Assembly: GCA_017506865.1 (NCBI GenBank) | Contig: JAFCMP010000081.1 | Coordinates: forward strand, 124,001-188,000 | Direction: 5' to 3' | Source of the DNA: Tribonema minus | Taxonomy: Eukaryota; Sar; Xanthophyceae; Tribonematales; Tribonemataceae | DNA length: 64,000 nt | Shown: positions 11,753 to 22,150 of the stretch, piece after piece | Layout of the letters: each line of letters opens with the position of its first letter | Numbering within the stretch: position 1 is the stretch's first letter | The notes under the pieces: generated by a model | What the model was told of the DNA's origin: nothing | Seen by the model: only the letters and a program-made list of their open reading frames with translations | Databases searched by the model: none | Made by a program: the position numbers and the translations under genes

Positions 11753-14700
11753 TCAAATGAGCGCTGCAGTGGCGCTTCCCCCCTGCCCTCCCCCCGCATC
11801 CCCATCCCCATCCCCCGAGAATGACCGCTCGCGCTCCGCGCCGCCGTCGCCATCGCCCAGCGGCGCGAACCCGCGCACCGTGGCGCCGCCCGCTGAGCCG
11901 TGGCCATTGCCAGTTACGTCGGTTACGGCGTAACTGTAGCGCGCGTCGCCATCGCGCTCAAACAGCGCCTCCACCTCCTCCAGCGACAGGCCGGCGGTCT
12001 CGGGCATGGCGGCGCGCGCCCACGCCCACCCCGCCACCGCCACCGCCGCGTACAGCCAGAAGGCGCCGTGCTGCGAGAGCGCCGTCGGCGCGGCGATGCT
12101 CAGGAAGGTGGCCGACACGACCACGTTGCCCGCCCAGTTGACGCACGTGGAGACGGACGTGCCGAGCGAGCGCGCGCGCTGCGGGTAGATCTCCGCGTTG
12201 ACGGTCCACGGCACGCTCGACAGGCCGATGCCGAAGCACGCGAGGTAGGCGACCATGCTCAGTGCGGCGAGCCAGCCCAGCGCGCCGTTGCTGCACGCCG
12301 CGTCCTGTGTGGGGGGGGGAGGGGGGGGGGGGGGGGGGGGCTTCATTTGGTTTGATGTCATATATCGGGGCATCTGAAACGGGTTTGAAATGCAGGCATG
12401 GAGGGTATTGTGAGCTGCTGCTGTCATGAAGCATGATGTGTTGTTGACGGTAAATGGGGAGGGCTGAGCAGTGCGTGTTGGCCATCCTGAGCACTGACGT
12501 TCACTGTAGCAGGCAGCGACGTCCAAGGATGTGCAAGTGGATGCACCACCAGCCTGCATATCGCTGCGCCGGCAACCCTAACCCTAACCCTAACCCAACC
12601 CTAATCCCTTACTCTAACCCTAAAGACTAGCATAGTATGCAGGTACAGACGCGCGCTACCGCAGCAGCGACTGACCACGCACTGACCACGCTCACCTTCC
12701 ACTGACTGGCATCGCACCGCCCCAGCACATCGGTGCCCCCGCCCCCCCCCGCCGCCGCCGCCAGGCACTCCCCCGTCGCCGCGCAAAACCCGCACCCATC
12801 TATCTGCAGGCAGCGGTAGCACGAATCCACGGGCTGCGGCCCGAAGATAACGTTCCGCACCGCGGAACACGCCGCGTCCGCAGGTTCTGTTCCCGGAACG
12901 GCGCCGGCGCTGAGCACGAGCTGCAGGTAGAAGCTCAGGCCAAGGCTCACGAGGGCGCCCGCTACGAGCGCCAGCGACGTGAGCAGCAGGCGGCGGCGGC
13001 CCTGGCGCTCTATGAGGGTCATGCCGATGGCGACGCCGCCGCTCTGTGCGAGCGCCGTGAAGCCTGCGAGCCAGATGGAGGCGGACTCGCTGAAGCCCGC
13101 CATGTTGTAGATGGTCGCCGAGTAGTACCTGCGCGGCGCGGCGCGAGGCGATGCGGCGAAGTGGACGGTGACATGAGGGAATGATGGCACTTTTGTCCAA
13201 TGCCATGAATGGCAGTGCACTGCAGCATCGCTGTTTCGGTGCCGTCACTGCTCTGCGCGCTTGCGCTGCGAAGCCTGACAGCCAACTCACTGTGCACATG
13301 CCATGGACGGTGGGAGCGGTGTCAAGCGCTCAAGCCAGATGCATACCCAGCCATGCCGCAACCAGGTGGTGCTGGCAGCCTCAGTTCGTCATGACCATGC
13401 CGCGAGGTACTGTCACTGACGGCTGCGGAAAGGTGGCGCTGACGCGTGCGCCCGCAGTGCACGACTATCTGTATAGGCGGGCGATGCGGCGCACTACTGA
13501 ATGCGCATCACACACACATCGAGGCATCAGTGCTCAGCTCTCCTCCGCGCGCTGCCGCCGCACTCACATGACCGTGTTGATGCCCACGAACTGCTGCAGC
13601 GCCTGCAGGCCGCACCCCAGCAGCAGCGCGCGCCGCACCGGCGGGTCGCGCAGCATGTCGCGCCACCCGTATCCCCCCCCCACCCCCGCGTCGCCGTGCT
13701 CCTCCATGCCGCGCGCCACCTCCGCGATCTCCGCGCTTACGTCCTTGACGCCGCGCACGCGCCTGAGCACTGCCGCGGCGTCGTCCGCGCGGCCGCGCGC
13801 GAGCAGCCAGCGCGGCGACTCCGGCAGGACGAGGAACGCGGCGCCCATGAGCAGCGCGGGCGCCGCGGACAGGCCCAGCATCCAGCGCCAGCCGCCGGGG
13901 ACAGCGCTCAGCGCGCCGTCGACCATGCCCGCGGCGAACTGCCCCGCGGTGATGAGCAGCGTGTTGAGGGTGAGGAGGCGGCCGCGCAGGCGCGTCGGCG
14001 CCGCCTCCGCAATGTACACGGGCGCGGTGAGCGAGGCGAGGCCGATGCCCGCGCCCACGACGGCGCGCCCCGCCAGAAGCGCGCCGAACCCCGGCGCCGC
14101 GCCCAGCAGCGCAGCACCGGCCGTGAAGGTGGCCGCCGCGAAGAGCAGCACGGGGCGGCGCCCGTAGGCCTGGCTCGCGGCGCCGCCGAGCGCGGACGCG
14201 ACGACGGCGGCGGCGATGGTCGCGCTGACGACGGCCTCCTGCTGGACGTCGCTGAGGCCGAGCTCCGCGCGGATCTTGAGCATCGCGCCGGAGACGACGC
14301 CGCTGCAGGCGCGGGAGGCGGGGGACGGAGGGCGTAGGGGATGCGCGATGAGGCTCTGAGATGTGTGGTTTGATCGTGGGCGGCAGTTGAGCTGCACGCG
14401 GTGCGTGTTGTGTTGACAGGGTTCGCATGCGTGCACAAACCCCCTCCCGAAGCAGAAGATGTTCAGTGAGTACAGATCAAGCATGCACCAGAAGAGTCAC
14501 AGTTCGAACAGTGAGCCCGATCCGGTGGACATTGGGTGGGAACTGCGTGACAACAGGAACGTCTTCAGAACATATCGGTGCTGCATTTTGCTGATGCACA
14601 AGCACAAGGCCTCCTCTCCACCTGAGAGCGCCAATGTTGCCAAGCCACGAAGAGAGATGTATAGCGCCCAGGAAGACACAGTCGGTGCACCTCTGCCACA

Positions 14701-14934
14701 AGCACCACGCATGGTTCTGCCACCGATAACTCACGTGTCATAGCCAAACAGGAATCCCCCGCATGCCGCCGCCAGCGTGAGCACAATGACATATGGTGTT
14801 GTTTCATCTGGCGGCCGTTTGATCGGCGAGTGACCGCCAGTCTGGTAGTGGCCAGATGTGCTGAAAACGTTGTCTTCGCTGCCGTCCGTAAATGGCAGTG
14901 GCCTGCGTGTACGCACAATCACAGGAGCAGACAT
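11753..14934 (-). CDS. H+/myo-inositol symporter (HMIT/INT type, MFS sugar porter)
   Basis: Four exons (14735-14934, 13568-14302, 12696-13128, 11753-12304) join to 1920 bp, 639 residues. Splicing rebuilds family motifs across junctions: GGFLFGYDT|GVVSGA (helix 1) and QQFVGINTV|MYYSATI (helix 7). Others are YGRRPVLL, PVYIAEAAPTRLRGR, PESPRWLLARGR, SSVPWTVNAEIYPQRAR and PETAGLSLEEVEALF. Between helices 9 and 10 is a long outside loop with paired cysteines (CSAVRNVIFG..., CYRC, CGFC, GEC). This PSI-like loop is the hallmark of plant INT and animal HMIT transporters and separates them from hexose carriers. Expected role: proton-driven uptake of myo-inositol across the plasma or vacuole membrane. 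The tail is Gly/Asp-rich and hydrophilic (about 60 residues). Intron 3 holds a CCCTAA array at 12574-12624 inside exon-flanking DNA and a poly-C tract before the exon 4 acceptor. The ATG at 14934 is the first in frame. Confidence 0.93.
12574..12624. repeat. Interstitial telomere-type tract in intron 3 of the inositol symporter
   Basis: Four near-perfect CCCTAA units followed by degenerate ones, between exons 3 and 4. Confidence 0.9.
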
Positions 14935-15750
14935 TCACAAGGAGAGTTTCTGCTAATTGTCGGCAACACTTGATGTACAGTGCAAAAAAAGCAGAGTGTG
15001 GCAGCAAGCTAGGAAAAGTGATCATGGCAACTGCCTTGCGCGCGCCTCTGAGGTGGGGAATAGCAATAGGGAATCAATGTCGCTCCATACATACACGATG
15101 TAGAAGTAAATCTGTCAAATGCGATTTCTCAGACATTTCTGATCCGTGCATGTCGGCAGGCGAACTGCTGAAGGTGGATAGTACTACATTTCAGCTAGCA
15201 GGTATAGCCAGCGATCAGTCTGACTGCAGCATATCAGTGAGCCACCTGTTTCAATTCGTTTGCATCATCATGCGCACCTGCTCTGCGAGTGAGCAGCGAA
15301 CAGCGAAACTACCTGTTCACTGCTCAGGTGCAACAAATACCTGGCCGGAGCTTCATGTCCTCGTGGCAGGTTATGCCGCACTGCTGTTGCTGAGCATGAT
15401 CGTAGATGAGCAAGCAGCAGGGCAAGACCTCTGCAGCAGCGCGATTTTGCAGTTACGGCAACTCAGAAGTGGGCATTTGTGACTAAAGCACGCACCTGCT
15501 GCTTGTCTGGTGCATGAGAGGCGTAGCTCTGCCGTCTCCGGGCTGGTGCATCAGCACTCCTCGCACCTTAGCGCTGCAGCGCCCATTCAGCGAGCATATG
15601 GTTCAGACAACTTCAGCTGTGAAGTTTGGTTTTGAAGTTGCCGTGAATCACTACTTGTGAGCAACCGGGGTAGATACACGCAAATGCAGTGCTGACGGCA
15701 GGCTAAGCTGCATACGACGAACTTACAACTTTTGGATCGCTACTTCGTTG
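14935..15750. other. Divergent intergenic region, no further gene seen
   Basis: Lies between the start of the inositol symporter (minus) and that of ribonuclease HII (plus), so it should hold both promoters. A plus-strand open frame at 14892-15482 (about 196 codons) has no recognisable motif and no splice context. I see no clear TATA box or repeat. Confidence 0.45.
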
Positions 15751-17531
15751 ATGTTCACAGCCCTTACGAGGCTCTCTGTGTTCGAGCTACTAGTCATGAC
15801 AGCAGCAGCGCCAGTGCCTCGACGATCTTTGAGACTTCAAGCGGTGCGCACGCCGTCCCCTATTGCAGCTGCATACGCCGGCGCCACCTTCGTTCAACCA
15901 CCGAATAACACAAAGGCGCCGGGCCTGAAGCCGGGCGCCAGAAGAAAGGCCGCCGTGGTAGTCGAGCCTCAGGATGCAGTGACAGCAGCGGCTGAAATAG
16001 CTTGTCTTCCTTCCGCAAGAGAAAAGCACTACAGAACGCAGGTGAGGAAAAGTAATGACAGTAAAGTGACAGTTCGGGGTGCTAACACTCGAGGTTTCTG
16101 CCAGCCATTCTGCTGCTGCTGCTGTATCCTCTGCTTGCTGTCACTTCAGCTTTTTCTCTCTATCTCTCTCTGCGGTCGGCATTCCCCATTGTGTTCGGTT
16201 GCATTTGTGTGCACGAAAGTAGACAACATGGTCTTGTTCCACTTGGTCAATTGCTTACGCAAACGCTTTGCCACCGCTTGCCCTGGGTGCATGACGCTGC
16301 CCTGCTTCTGCCTCTGTGCTGATGCACACACACACACACACACCCCACGCTGCGCTGTCCATTCACCTAGCAGGGAATCGACTGGGTGATAGGCGTGGAC
16401 GAGGCAGGCCGCGGACCATTAGCCGGCCCTGTCTGCGCAGCTGCATATGCGCTGCCAGCGACTGGCCTTAGAATAGCAGGCGTCGTCGACAGCAAGCTCA
16501 TAGCCGAGCCAGAGCGGGAGCGGCTGTATGAGGAGCTGACGGCGGTGCGCGGAGCACTGTGGTCAGCAACCGTCACCAGCGCTCAGCGCATTGACGAGAT
16601 CAACATACTGCAGGCCACCATGGAGAGCATGCAGGTGACTGGCGGCGCCCTCTTGTCTGCATGCGCACTGGACTATGGTGCATAGGTTAAGGTGGTGCTG
16701 CTGTTACATCATGTTGTAGCAAAACTGTGGCAAAAGCAGTAGCCTACATGCTATATGTAACACATGGGTTAAGAGGCAACAAACCATGCACATGGCATGC
16801 CATCATGCCATCAAGGCGGCATTCATCAATGATGTCCTTGAAATGTGTCATAAACTAGCGACACCCGATGTATTTCATGTACAAATTGTTTTTCTGCGTG
16901 TATCTGAGAGCAGTATACAGTCCTTGGGGGTGCATGCACCTCGCCAAGCTTGGCACCTCGGGTATGTGTGTTCGCAGTAAGACAGAGCTGGATAGTGTCA
17001 TGCAGCGGCTGGTGAAACGTGTTTCTGAACAACAGCTTTGGAGCTGACACATGGCATGTGCAGAGTCGTGTGCTTGAAGGCACACAAGTGCCTGCTGGTA
17101 TGCGCCCTAATGTAGGTGCTGATCGGTCGCATGCTCCTGACAGGGCTGCCACTACTTCCAGCGTCTCCACGCTCAGAGTGTGTTGTCTTTGTTCTCGTGC
17201 ACCGCAGATTTCGGCACATGACGTCATGCGCCAGTGCCCGCCGGCAGCGAAAGCCGCCGTCTTGATAGACGGCAACAGAGTCCCTGATAACATGGAGCTC
17301 CCTGCAGAGTGCATCATCAAGGGCGATGGCAAAGAGTACAGCATCGCCGCCGCCAGCATCATTGCCAAGGTGACGCGTGATAGGCTGATGCGGCAGTACC
17401 ACGAGCAGTACCCTGCGTACGGGTTCGAGAGGCACAAGGGGTACGGCACGGCTGCACACATGGCGGCGATCGCGCAGCACGGGGCGTGCCCCATACACAG
17501 GATGACGTTCAAGCCGCTGCGCGTGGACTAG
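15751..17531 (+). CDS. rnhB: Ribonuclease HII (type 2 RNase H)
   Basis: Three exons (15751-16041, 16374-16634, 17208-17531) in phase 0 give 291 residues. The enzyme cuts the RNA strand of RNA-DNA hybrids and removes single ribonucleotides from DNA. Visible motifs: [14 protein letters not shown] (first catalytic Asp-Glu pair), VLIDGNRVP (Asp), [17 protein letters not shown] (the serine-rich helix and fourth acidic residue), [14 protein letters not shown] and PIHRMTFKP near the C terminus. The splice between exons 2 and 3 removes a 573-bp intron and joins ATMESMQ to ISAHDVM, as the family requires. About 100 residues precede the core. They are rich in Arg, Ser, Ala and Pro ([16 protein letters not shown]) and could be an organelle transit peptide. 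The single-chain, bacterial-type core would fit an organellar enzyme; that is inference. A second ATG at 15796 would shorten the protein by 15 residues. Confidence 0.92.
16322..16344. repeat. (CA)n microsatellite
   Basis: About ten CA units in intron 1 of the ribonuclease HII gene, close to the exon 2 acceptor. Confidence 0.9.
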
Positions 17532-18624
17532 ATGTGGACTCAGCGTGGACTGCTTAGATGTGGACGCAGCGTTCATGTTGTGCTACTGAGTTTCAGTGGC
17601 GACTGTGGTGCCGAGTTGGTGTTTTACGAGTGAGTGCAGACTGGCACAGGGTGGCCGAGGGCTGCAGTGCATGCAGCAAAGAGACGTCGGTGGCATGCAG
17701 ATGCGCATGCCTGCAGCTGTGGTGATAATGATCACGAGATTGTTTTTGTTGACACGGACTGTCCTTGTCGCCTCATTGTGGCAAGGCAGATTGCTGAGAT
17801 CAGTTGCAGTTGCCCTGCTTGCTCACACATCTGGCGGATTGCGGCAATGTAGATTCTGATGCACACATTGGCAAGGTATGTGAGCATGCAGTGATGAGCA
17901 CTTTGATGCATGCATACTTGGATGTATTGTGTCCCAGAACCCTCGCACACACTCAGGCTTTGCCACATGTTACACCTGGGGTTCCGCAGGCTTTCTGGCT
18001 TCACGAGCAACAGTGTCACACTGGCAGCAGCCTGTGTGACAAGCACATGACGGCAAGCCCCAAAAGCTGTGCTACAGCCGTTCAACACGCCTTTGTAAGT
18101 TGTCGCTTAGGGCGCGAAATGTGCGTGCACTTGATGTGCCAGCGAGCGTGAAGCATGGAGAACTGATGCGTGTAAACTACAGCTCCTTGTACTTCAGGAG
18201 TCTGAACAAGTGCCAATTGATGCGCTGGGCGTCCCCGGACTTCAGATTACATGGCATCCTGATGGGCCCCTACAGAGGCTCTGTTTATGTTCACAAAGTT
18301 GTTGCCACTGCACTTGGGCATGCACACTGACAAACACAAAACACACGATCAGATTGATGTTGGGCATGATGCTGTGCCATTGCGCATGCATGTGTGGAGG
18401 GGGGGGGAGGGGGGGCGCAGCGAATTCGGGAACAGTCCTGATGAGACCCACAGCCTTGCTGCCCCCTCCCAGAAGGGGGGTGGATGCAACATTGCTCAAG
18501 CTTACGACCTGCTTTGCCTGTTGTGTTGGCCATAAGCCTTCACGTCCCATCCGCTTTCTCATATGTTGAAGTGCGACAAGGTCTGCTGAGCACTGTGGCT
18601 CACCGCGCCTGTGGCGGTCACCTG
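17532..18624. other. Intergenic; one Cys-rich open frame of unknown status
   Basis: Downstream of ribonuclease HII. A plus-strand frame ending at 17852 (17634-17852) contains CSCGDNDHEIVFVDTDCPC and CSCPACSHIWRI, a paired-cysteine pattern that could bind zinc. There is no clear start, so it may be a terminal exon or chance. A G-run lies near 18399-18416. Nothing else recognised. Confidence 0.3.
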
Positions 18625-20512
18625 ACGACAAGCACCGTGCGGTGGGCCTGCGATTGGGTGGCTTTACCACAGTCGCCATCAGGGATGTGTGGTGCTGCCG
18701 CAGTCTGGTCGCTGAGTAGTGCTTTCATCATGCAGAGCGGTAGCAGCACGTAGAAATGGGCGGGCTGGTCGGCATTCCCTGTGTGGCAGAGGACCTTTCC
18801 CTGAGGCTCGTCACCGCGTGTCTGTGGGCCCAGACTCCCTGAAATACACGCAGACAGGAAGGGGGGGGGGGGGGCTTGCATAAATCAGCCACACTTCGTC
18901 TGCTTCAACAAAAATTAACAACTCCGTCAGGTAGCTAGCTGTGCATGCTGCCATCTATCTTCTGCACATATGTGACGACGATAGATACGAGTGCACTTGT
19001 GCGCCTGTGGGATAAGGCAGTTTGATCACTTGCATACTCAGGAGGTGTGGAGTTGGGGCGCTTAAAACAACCAAGTCCATGAGTACAGTACACTCCTGAA
19101 GTAGTCGCAAGTGCTGTATCTGTCACCCGCCGTTATGCAATCGCTTCAGACGGAGATGTGCTACTCCAAAAGCAAGCACGAGGCGACTTATCGGTCCGTG
19201 GTCGCATAAGTGCGCCATGCAGATGCTTTTCATACCAATAAAGGATCATTGCTGCTGTACTACGGTGGTGCGCTATCAAAAACAGCACAGGCCACCGGCA
19301 GCTGCTCACCTTGCCCCGCTGCCACTGCTCCCGGCACAAGATTGAGCAACCGGCAGAGCATGCTCGGGCTCATGTTTGTGACACGCAGTGACATCCTCAT
19401 GTCCTGTGAAAAGCCTGCAGGCCCGCTGGATAGCAGCGCGGATAGCAGTTCCAGCAGCTTGTCTGCAGAGCCGCTGACTGTGGGCACCGCGTCGTTGGAG
19501 CCTCCCAGCAGGAATCCTCGGGATTTGCCCTGGTGGAACCAGGCCTCGCAGCCCAGTCGGTCTGCCAGGTGTTTGACAACAGTTCCTCTAGAGAAGGGCG
19601 CAGCGAGGCGCACATCTAGCTTGATGCTGCTGCTGCTGATGCTGCTGTTGATAGCGTATGACATGCGTGCATGGCCCGAGTCTGGGGGATCGCCGAGTGT
19701 GGTGGTGCGCTGGAGCAACGCCGAGGCGGCAGCCATGGCGGGGCCAGTGAACGCAACCTGCACGTTCTTTTGAACAGGTATGCGCCTGCAACAACGTGGC
19801 AGCTTCTCCTTGTCGCTTAGCTCTGCTTCCATTCCGTCTGGCTCTGCTTCCAGGCTGCCGCTCCCTTCACGTTCAGCCTCCAATCGCACATGTACGCGGA
19901 GCTCTGAAGTGCCTTCAGAAGCACGGGTGTCGACCTGATACTGGCAACGGTAGACCTGGGTATTGCACACTGGGTCTGTTGATGGACTGTCCTCAATTCG
20001 CAGGTCGCAAGGCTTCATCTCCAAAAACAGTGTCCTCACATCCTCCGGCGCAGTCCAGGATCGCAAGGCGCAGTGAAATTTTGCGTCTGGGGAGGAGGCT
20101 GCTTCATGAGCGGATTCAGGCAGCTCGGTGAGGGCCGAAAGCGTATCCGTCGACACAGCCTGTGCGCAGGCTAGCCGTGCGGCTGCTTCCACTTGAGGGC
20201 ACTCGGTCTCCATGGCGCAGCGCACCAGTGCTGGTAGGTCGTTGACGAGCACATCTGCCTTGCCGCTGTAGCAGAGCTGCAGTAGAGCTCTAGTCTCCGC
20301 CTCTCTCCAATGGTCCTTGACCAGAAGTCCTGTATGTGCTTCGATGAATGGGCTGGCGGGATCCAGCGCTCTCTCGAAGAAGCGGCTGTGCGATTTCAGG
20401 ACAGGCGAGTGAATGGGCAGCGTAACAGTGCCTGCCGAAGCCTGAAGTCGCTGCCCTGCTCCTGGCAGCAGAGAGAGGCCACCGGACCGTGCTCCTCCAC
20501 TAATGCCTCCAT
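18625..20512 (-). pseudogene. BTB/POZ-domain protein, right copy, one frame lesion
   Basis: The matching ATG is at 20512 (MEALVEEHGPVASL). Relative to the left copy, about 7 bases are missing near 20434, which throws the start out of frame with the rest. From there a single open frame runs to 19260 with the BTB core (TVTLPIHSPVLKSHSRFFE; TRALLQLCYSGKADV), then EDVRTLFLEMKPCDLRI, FTGPAMAAASALLQR and VVKHLADRLGCEAWFHQ. A donor (GGGCAAG|GTGAGC) lies at about 19311, and a last exon with ADQPAHFYVLLPLCMMK follows at about 18620-18840. This copy keeps the central reading frame that the left copy lost, so it is the better guide to the ancestral protein. If the missing 7 bases are an assembly error, or an upstream exon supplies a start, it may still be active. 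Confidence 0.55.
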
Positions 20513-20582
20513 ACCGCTGTGCTGTGTGTTCAGGATGCGTGGTCTTTGAGTCACGTGAGCATGTGAGTGCCCGCAATACCTA
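18625..20582 (-). repeat. Inverted repeat, right arm
   Basis: Reverse-complement partner of 8310-10325. It spans the BTB gene copy from upstream of its ATG to the end of its last exon. Confidence 0.85.
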
Positions 20583-21079
20583 CAGTACCCTGGCTGAGTT
20601 CAGAGCCTGCCGCTGGCTGGACCAGGTGGCTGGCTGGCTGGCTGCTGGTTAGAATCTAGGGGCACGTGAGCAAGTGAGGACACGAGGTACCGATGTATGC
20701 TGTGTGTGCGAAAAGTGTGAAGAAAAAAAGAGCGGCGGCGGCGGCGGAGGCAGCCGCAAGCTGCCTGCCTCGATGCACGGCGGCAATAACAGTGGCGTAT
20801 CATGGTGGCGGCGGATCAAGCTGCAGAGCCGTGCAAGCTAGTACCCCCATGGCTCGTAGGTGGAAAAAGGGATAACTTTTTGCCTTTGCCTCCAATAAAA
20901 TAATAAAAAAATTAATGAGTCGGAGGCAAACATGTCGAATGCAGCAAGCAAAAGCATTACATCTGTACATTGATGCACACGTGAGGCACTGAAAGAGAAG
21001 ACACTGAAACGCTGCGCCGGGCGCACTCGCAGCTGTCGCACCACCGGGTGTTCGTGGCAGTTCGTCACGACGGCTGACT
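20583..21079. other. Spacer between BTB copy and SUMO protease
   Basis: Holds an A/T-rich patch (about 20880-20920) with AATAAA-like hexamers and a GGC-repeat patch near 20731-20750. No gene recognised. Confidence 0.5.
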
Positions 21080-22150
21080 TCAAGTTGACTTGAGGTGTAG
21101 CAGTGCCTCGACCGCTGTCGCCTGCGCCGCCAGTGCTGCCTTGCGCTCCTCCTCCCGGGAGGAATCGGAGACCAGAACACGGGCAATTGTCTCCCGCATC
21201 AACGCCGCGCGACAGGCCTGGGCCCTGCGCCACTCTTGTCCCCGGGCATGCGGGATCGAGTAGGACAGGAAGTCAGGGGAGGCGCCTCGCGGCGCTGCGG
21301 CGACCGCCGCAGCCGCGAATGCCGCAAACACCCCGCAGCTGCACGTGTCAGGATGCCGTGGGGCCTCTGGAGCACTTGCAAGTTCCCACCAGTGTGGGAG
21401 CTGGGCACTATCGTCCCCTGCAGTCCAAAAGGACAGGTCTTCAAGGAACATCAGCACGTGATAGGAGCGGGAGAGACTCGCCCCGTTTTCATCCTCCATG
21501 CCCGCCCCATCCTCGCCCCCCCCCCCCTCCGCCTCCCCTGCCCCCAGTGAGTCGTACTCGGTGACAGTGTGAGTGTTGAAGTCCGCGGCCACCAGCACCC
21601 AGTGGTTCCCACTCATGTGCACCGGGACCACGAACTTCGACACCGTCGGGTCCCGCCACAGCCTTGCCAGGCCGCTCTTTTCTCCACTGCGCCCCTCGCA
21701 CCACTTCACCACATGTTTGAAACAGTAGCACACCCCCGCCCGGATACTCGGATAGCCCGCCATCAGGTTTGCGTAGAACTGCGTGTTGGCAAACACCGTC
21801 CGCGGGAAGCGGAGCCTCAAGGTCGCCAGCCAGCAGTTGATGACCTCGTCGTTGAGCCAGCCCCCGGGGCGGAGTCCGGCGAAGAACCTGTCGGCGGAGA
21901 CCGAATTGCCGTCTATGGAGACGACTGGCTGAGTGTCCGGCCGTGCGAACGCTGCGTGCAGGGCCCCCCTCTCCTCCGGCGTGAGGGCGCGGGGCACGAG
22001 GTCCGGGGGGAGCGAGCTGACGGCGTCGAGATCCCGTGGCTGCGGGGGGCGGTAGCCTTCGCCGTTGCTGCCGCTCGGCGTCACGGCGCTGCTGTTGTGC
22101 GCGCTGCACGCGGTTTCTGCGTAGACATGCTCTGATCTTCCCAATGCCAT
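21080..22150 (-). CDS. Ulp1/SENP-type SUMO protease (peptidase family C48)
   Basis: A single open frame of 356 residues from the ATG at 22150. Ulp1 enzymes mature SUMO and remove it from targets. The catalytic fold is visible from residue 98: GWLNDEVINCWL (substrate groove), FANTQFYANL, FVVPVHMSGNHWVLVAAD with the catalytic His at about 183, EYDSLG with Asp at about 200, and CSCGVFAAFAA with the nucleophile Cys at about 272. Oddities: the usual Gln six residues before the Cys (QxNxxDCG) reads as His here, the Asp of DCG reads as Ser, and an acidic Gly-rich insert (about 205-225) follows the Asp. The C terminus is helical and charged. Residues 1-95 have no recognised domain. A CAG|GTGAG-like string just upstream of the ATG leaves open an upstream exon. 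Ulp1 genes also occur in some transposons, but I see no transposase or terminal repeats here. Confidence 0.85.
   Translation of the reverse strand: MALGRSEHVYAETACSAHNSSAVTPSGSNGEGYRPPQPRDLDAVSSLPPDLVPRALTPEERGALHAAFARPDTQPVVSIDGNSVSADRFFAGLRPGGWLNDEVINCWLATLRLRFPRTVFANTQFYANLMAGYPSIRAGVCYCFKHVVKWCEGRSGEKSGLARLWRDPTVSKFVVPVHMSGNHWVLVAADFNTHTVTEYDSLGAGEAEGGGGEDGAGMEDENGASLSRSYHVLMFLEDLSFWTAGDDSAQLPHWWELASAPEAPRHPDTCSCGVFAAFAAAAVAAAPRGASPDFLSYSIPHARGQEWRRAQACRAALMRETIARVLVSDSSREEERKAALAAQATAVEALLHLKST

Noticed and set aside
13181..14337. Plus-strand open frames of up to 328 codons over the inositol symporter
   Set aside because: Antisense shadows of exons 2 and 3 of the symporter, Arg/Ala/Ser-rich, with no domain.
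17019..17206. An open frame extending ribonuclease HII exon 3 upstream
   Set aside because: The extra sequence has no match to the family. The CAG at 17205-17207 gives an exact in-phase join that restores the expected protein.
21080..22150. SUMO protease as part of a DNA transposon
   Set aside because: Some transposons carry Ulp1 genes, but no transposase frame or terminal inverted repeats were seen nearby.
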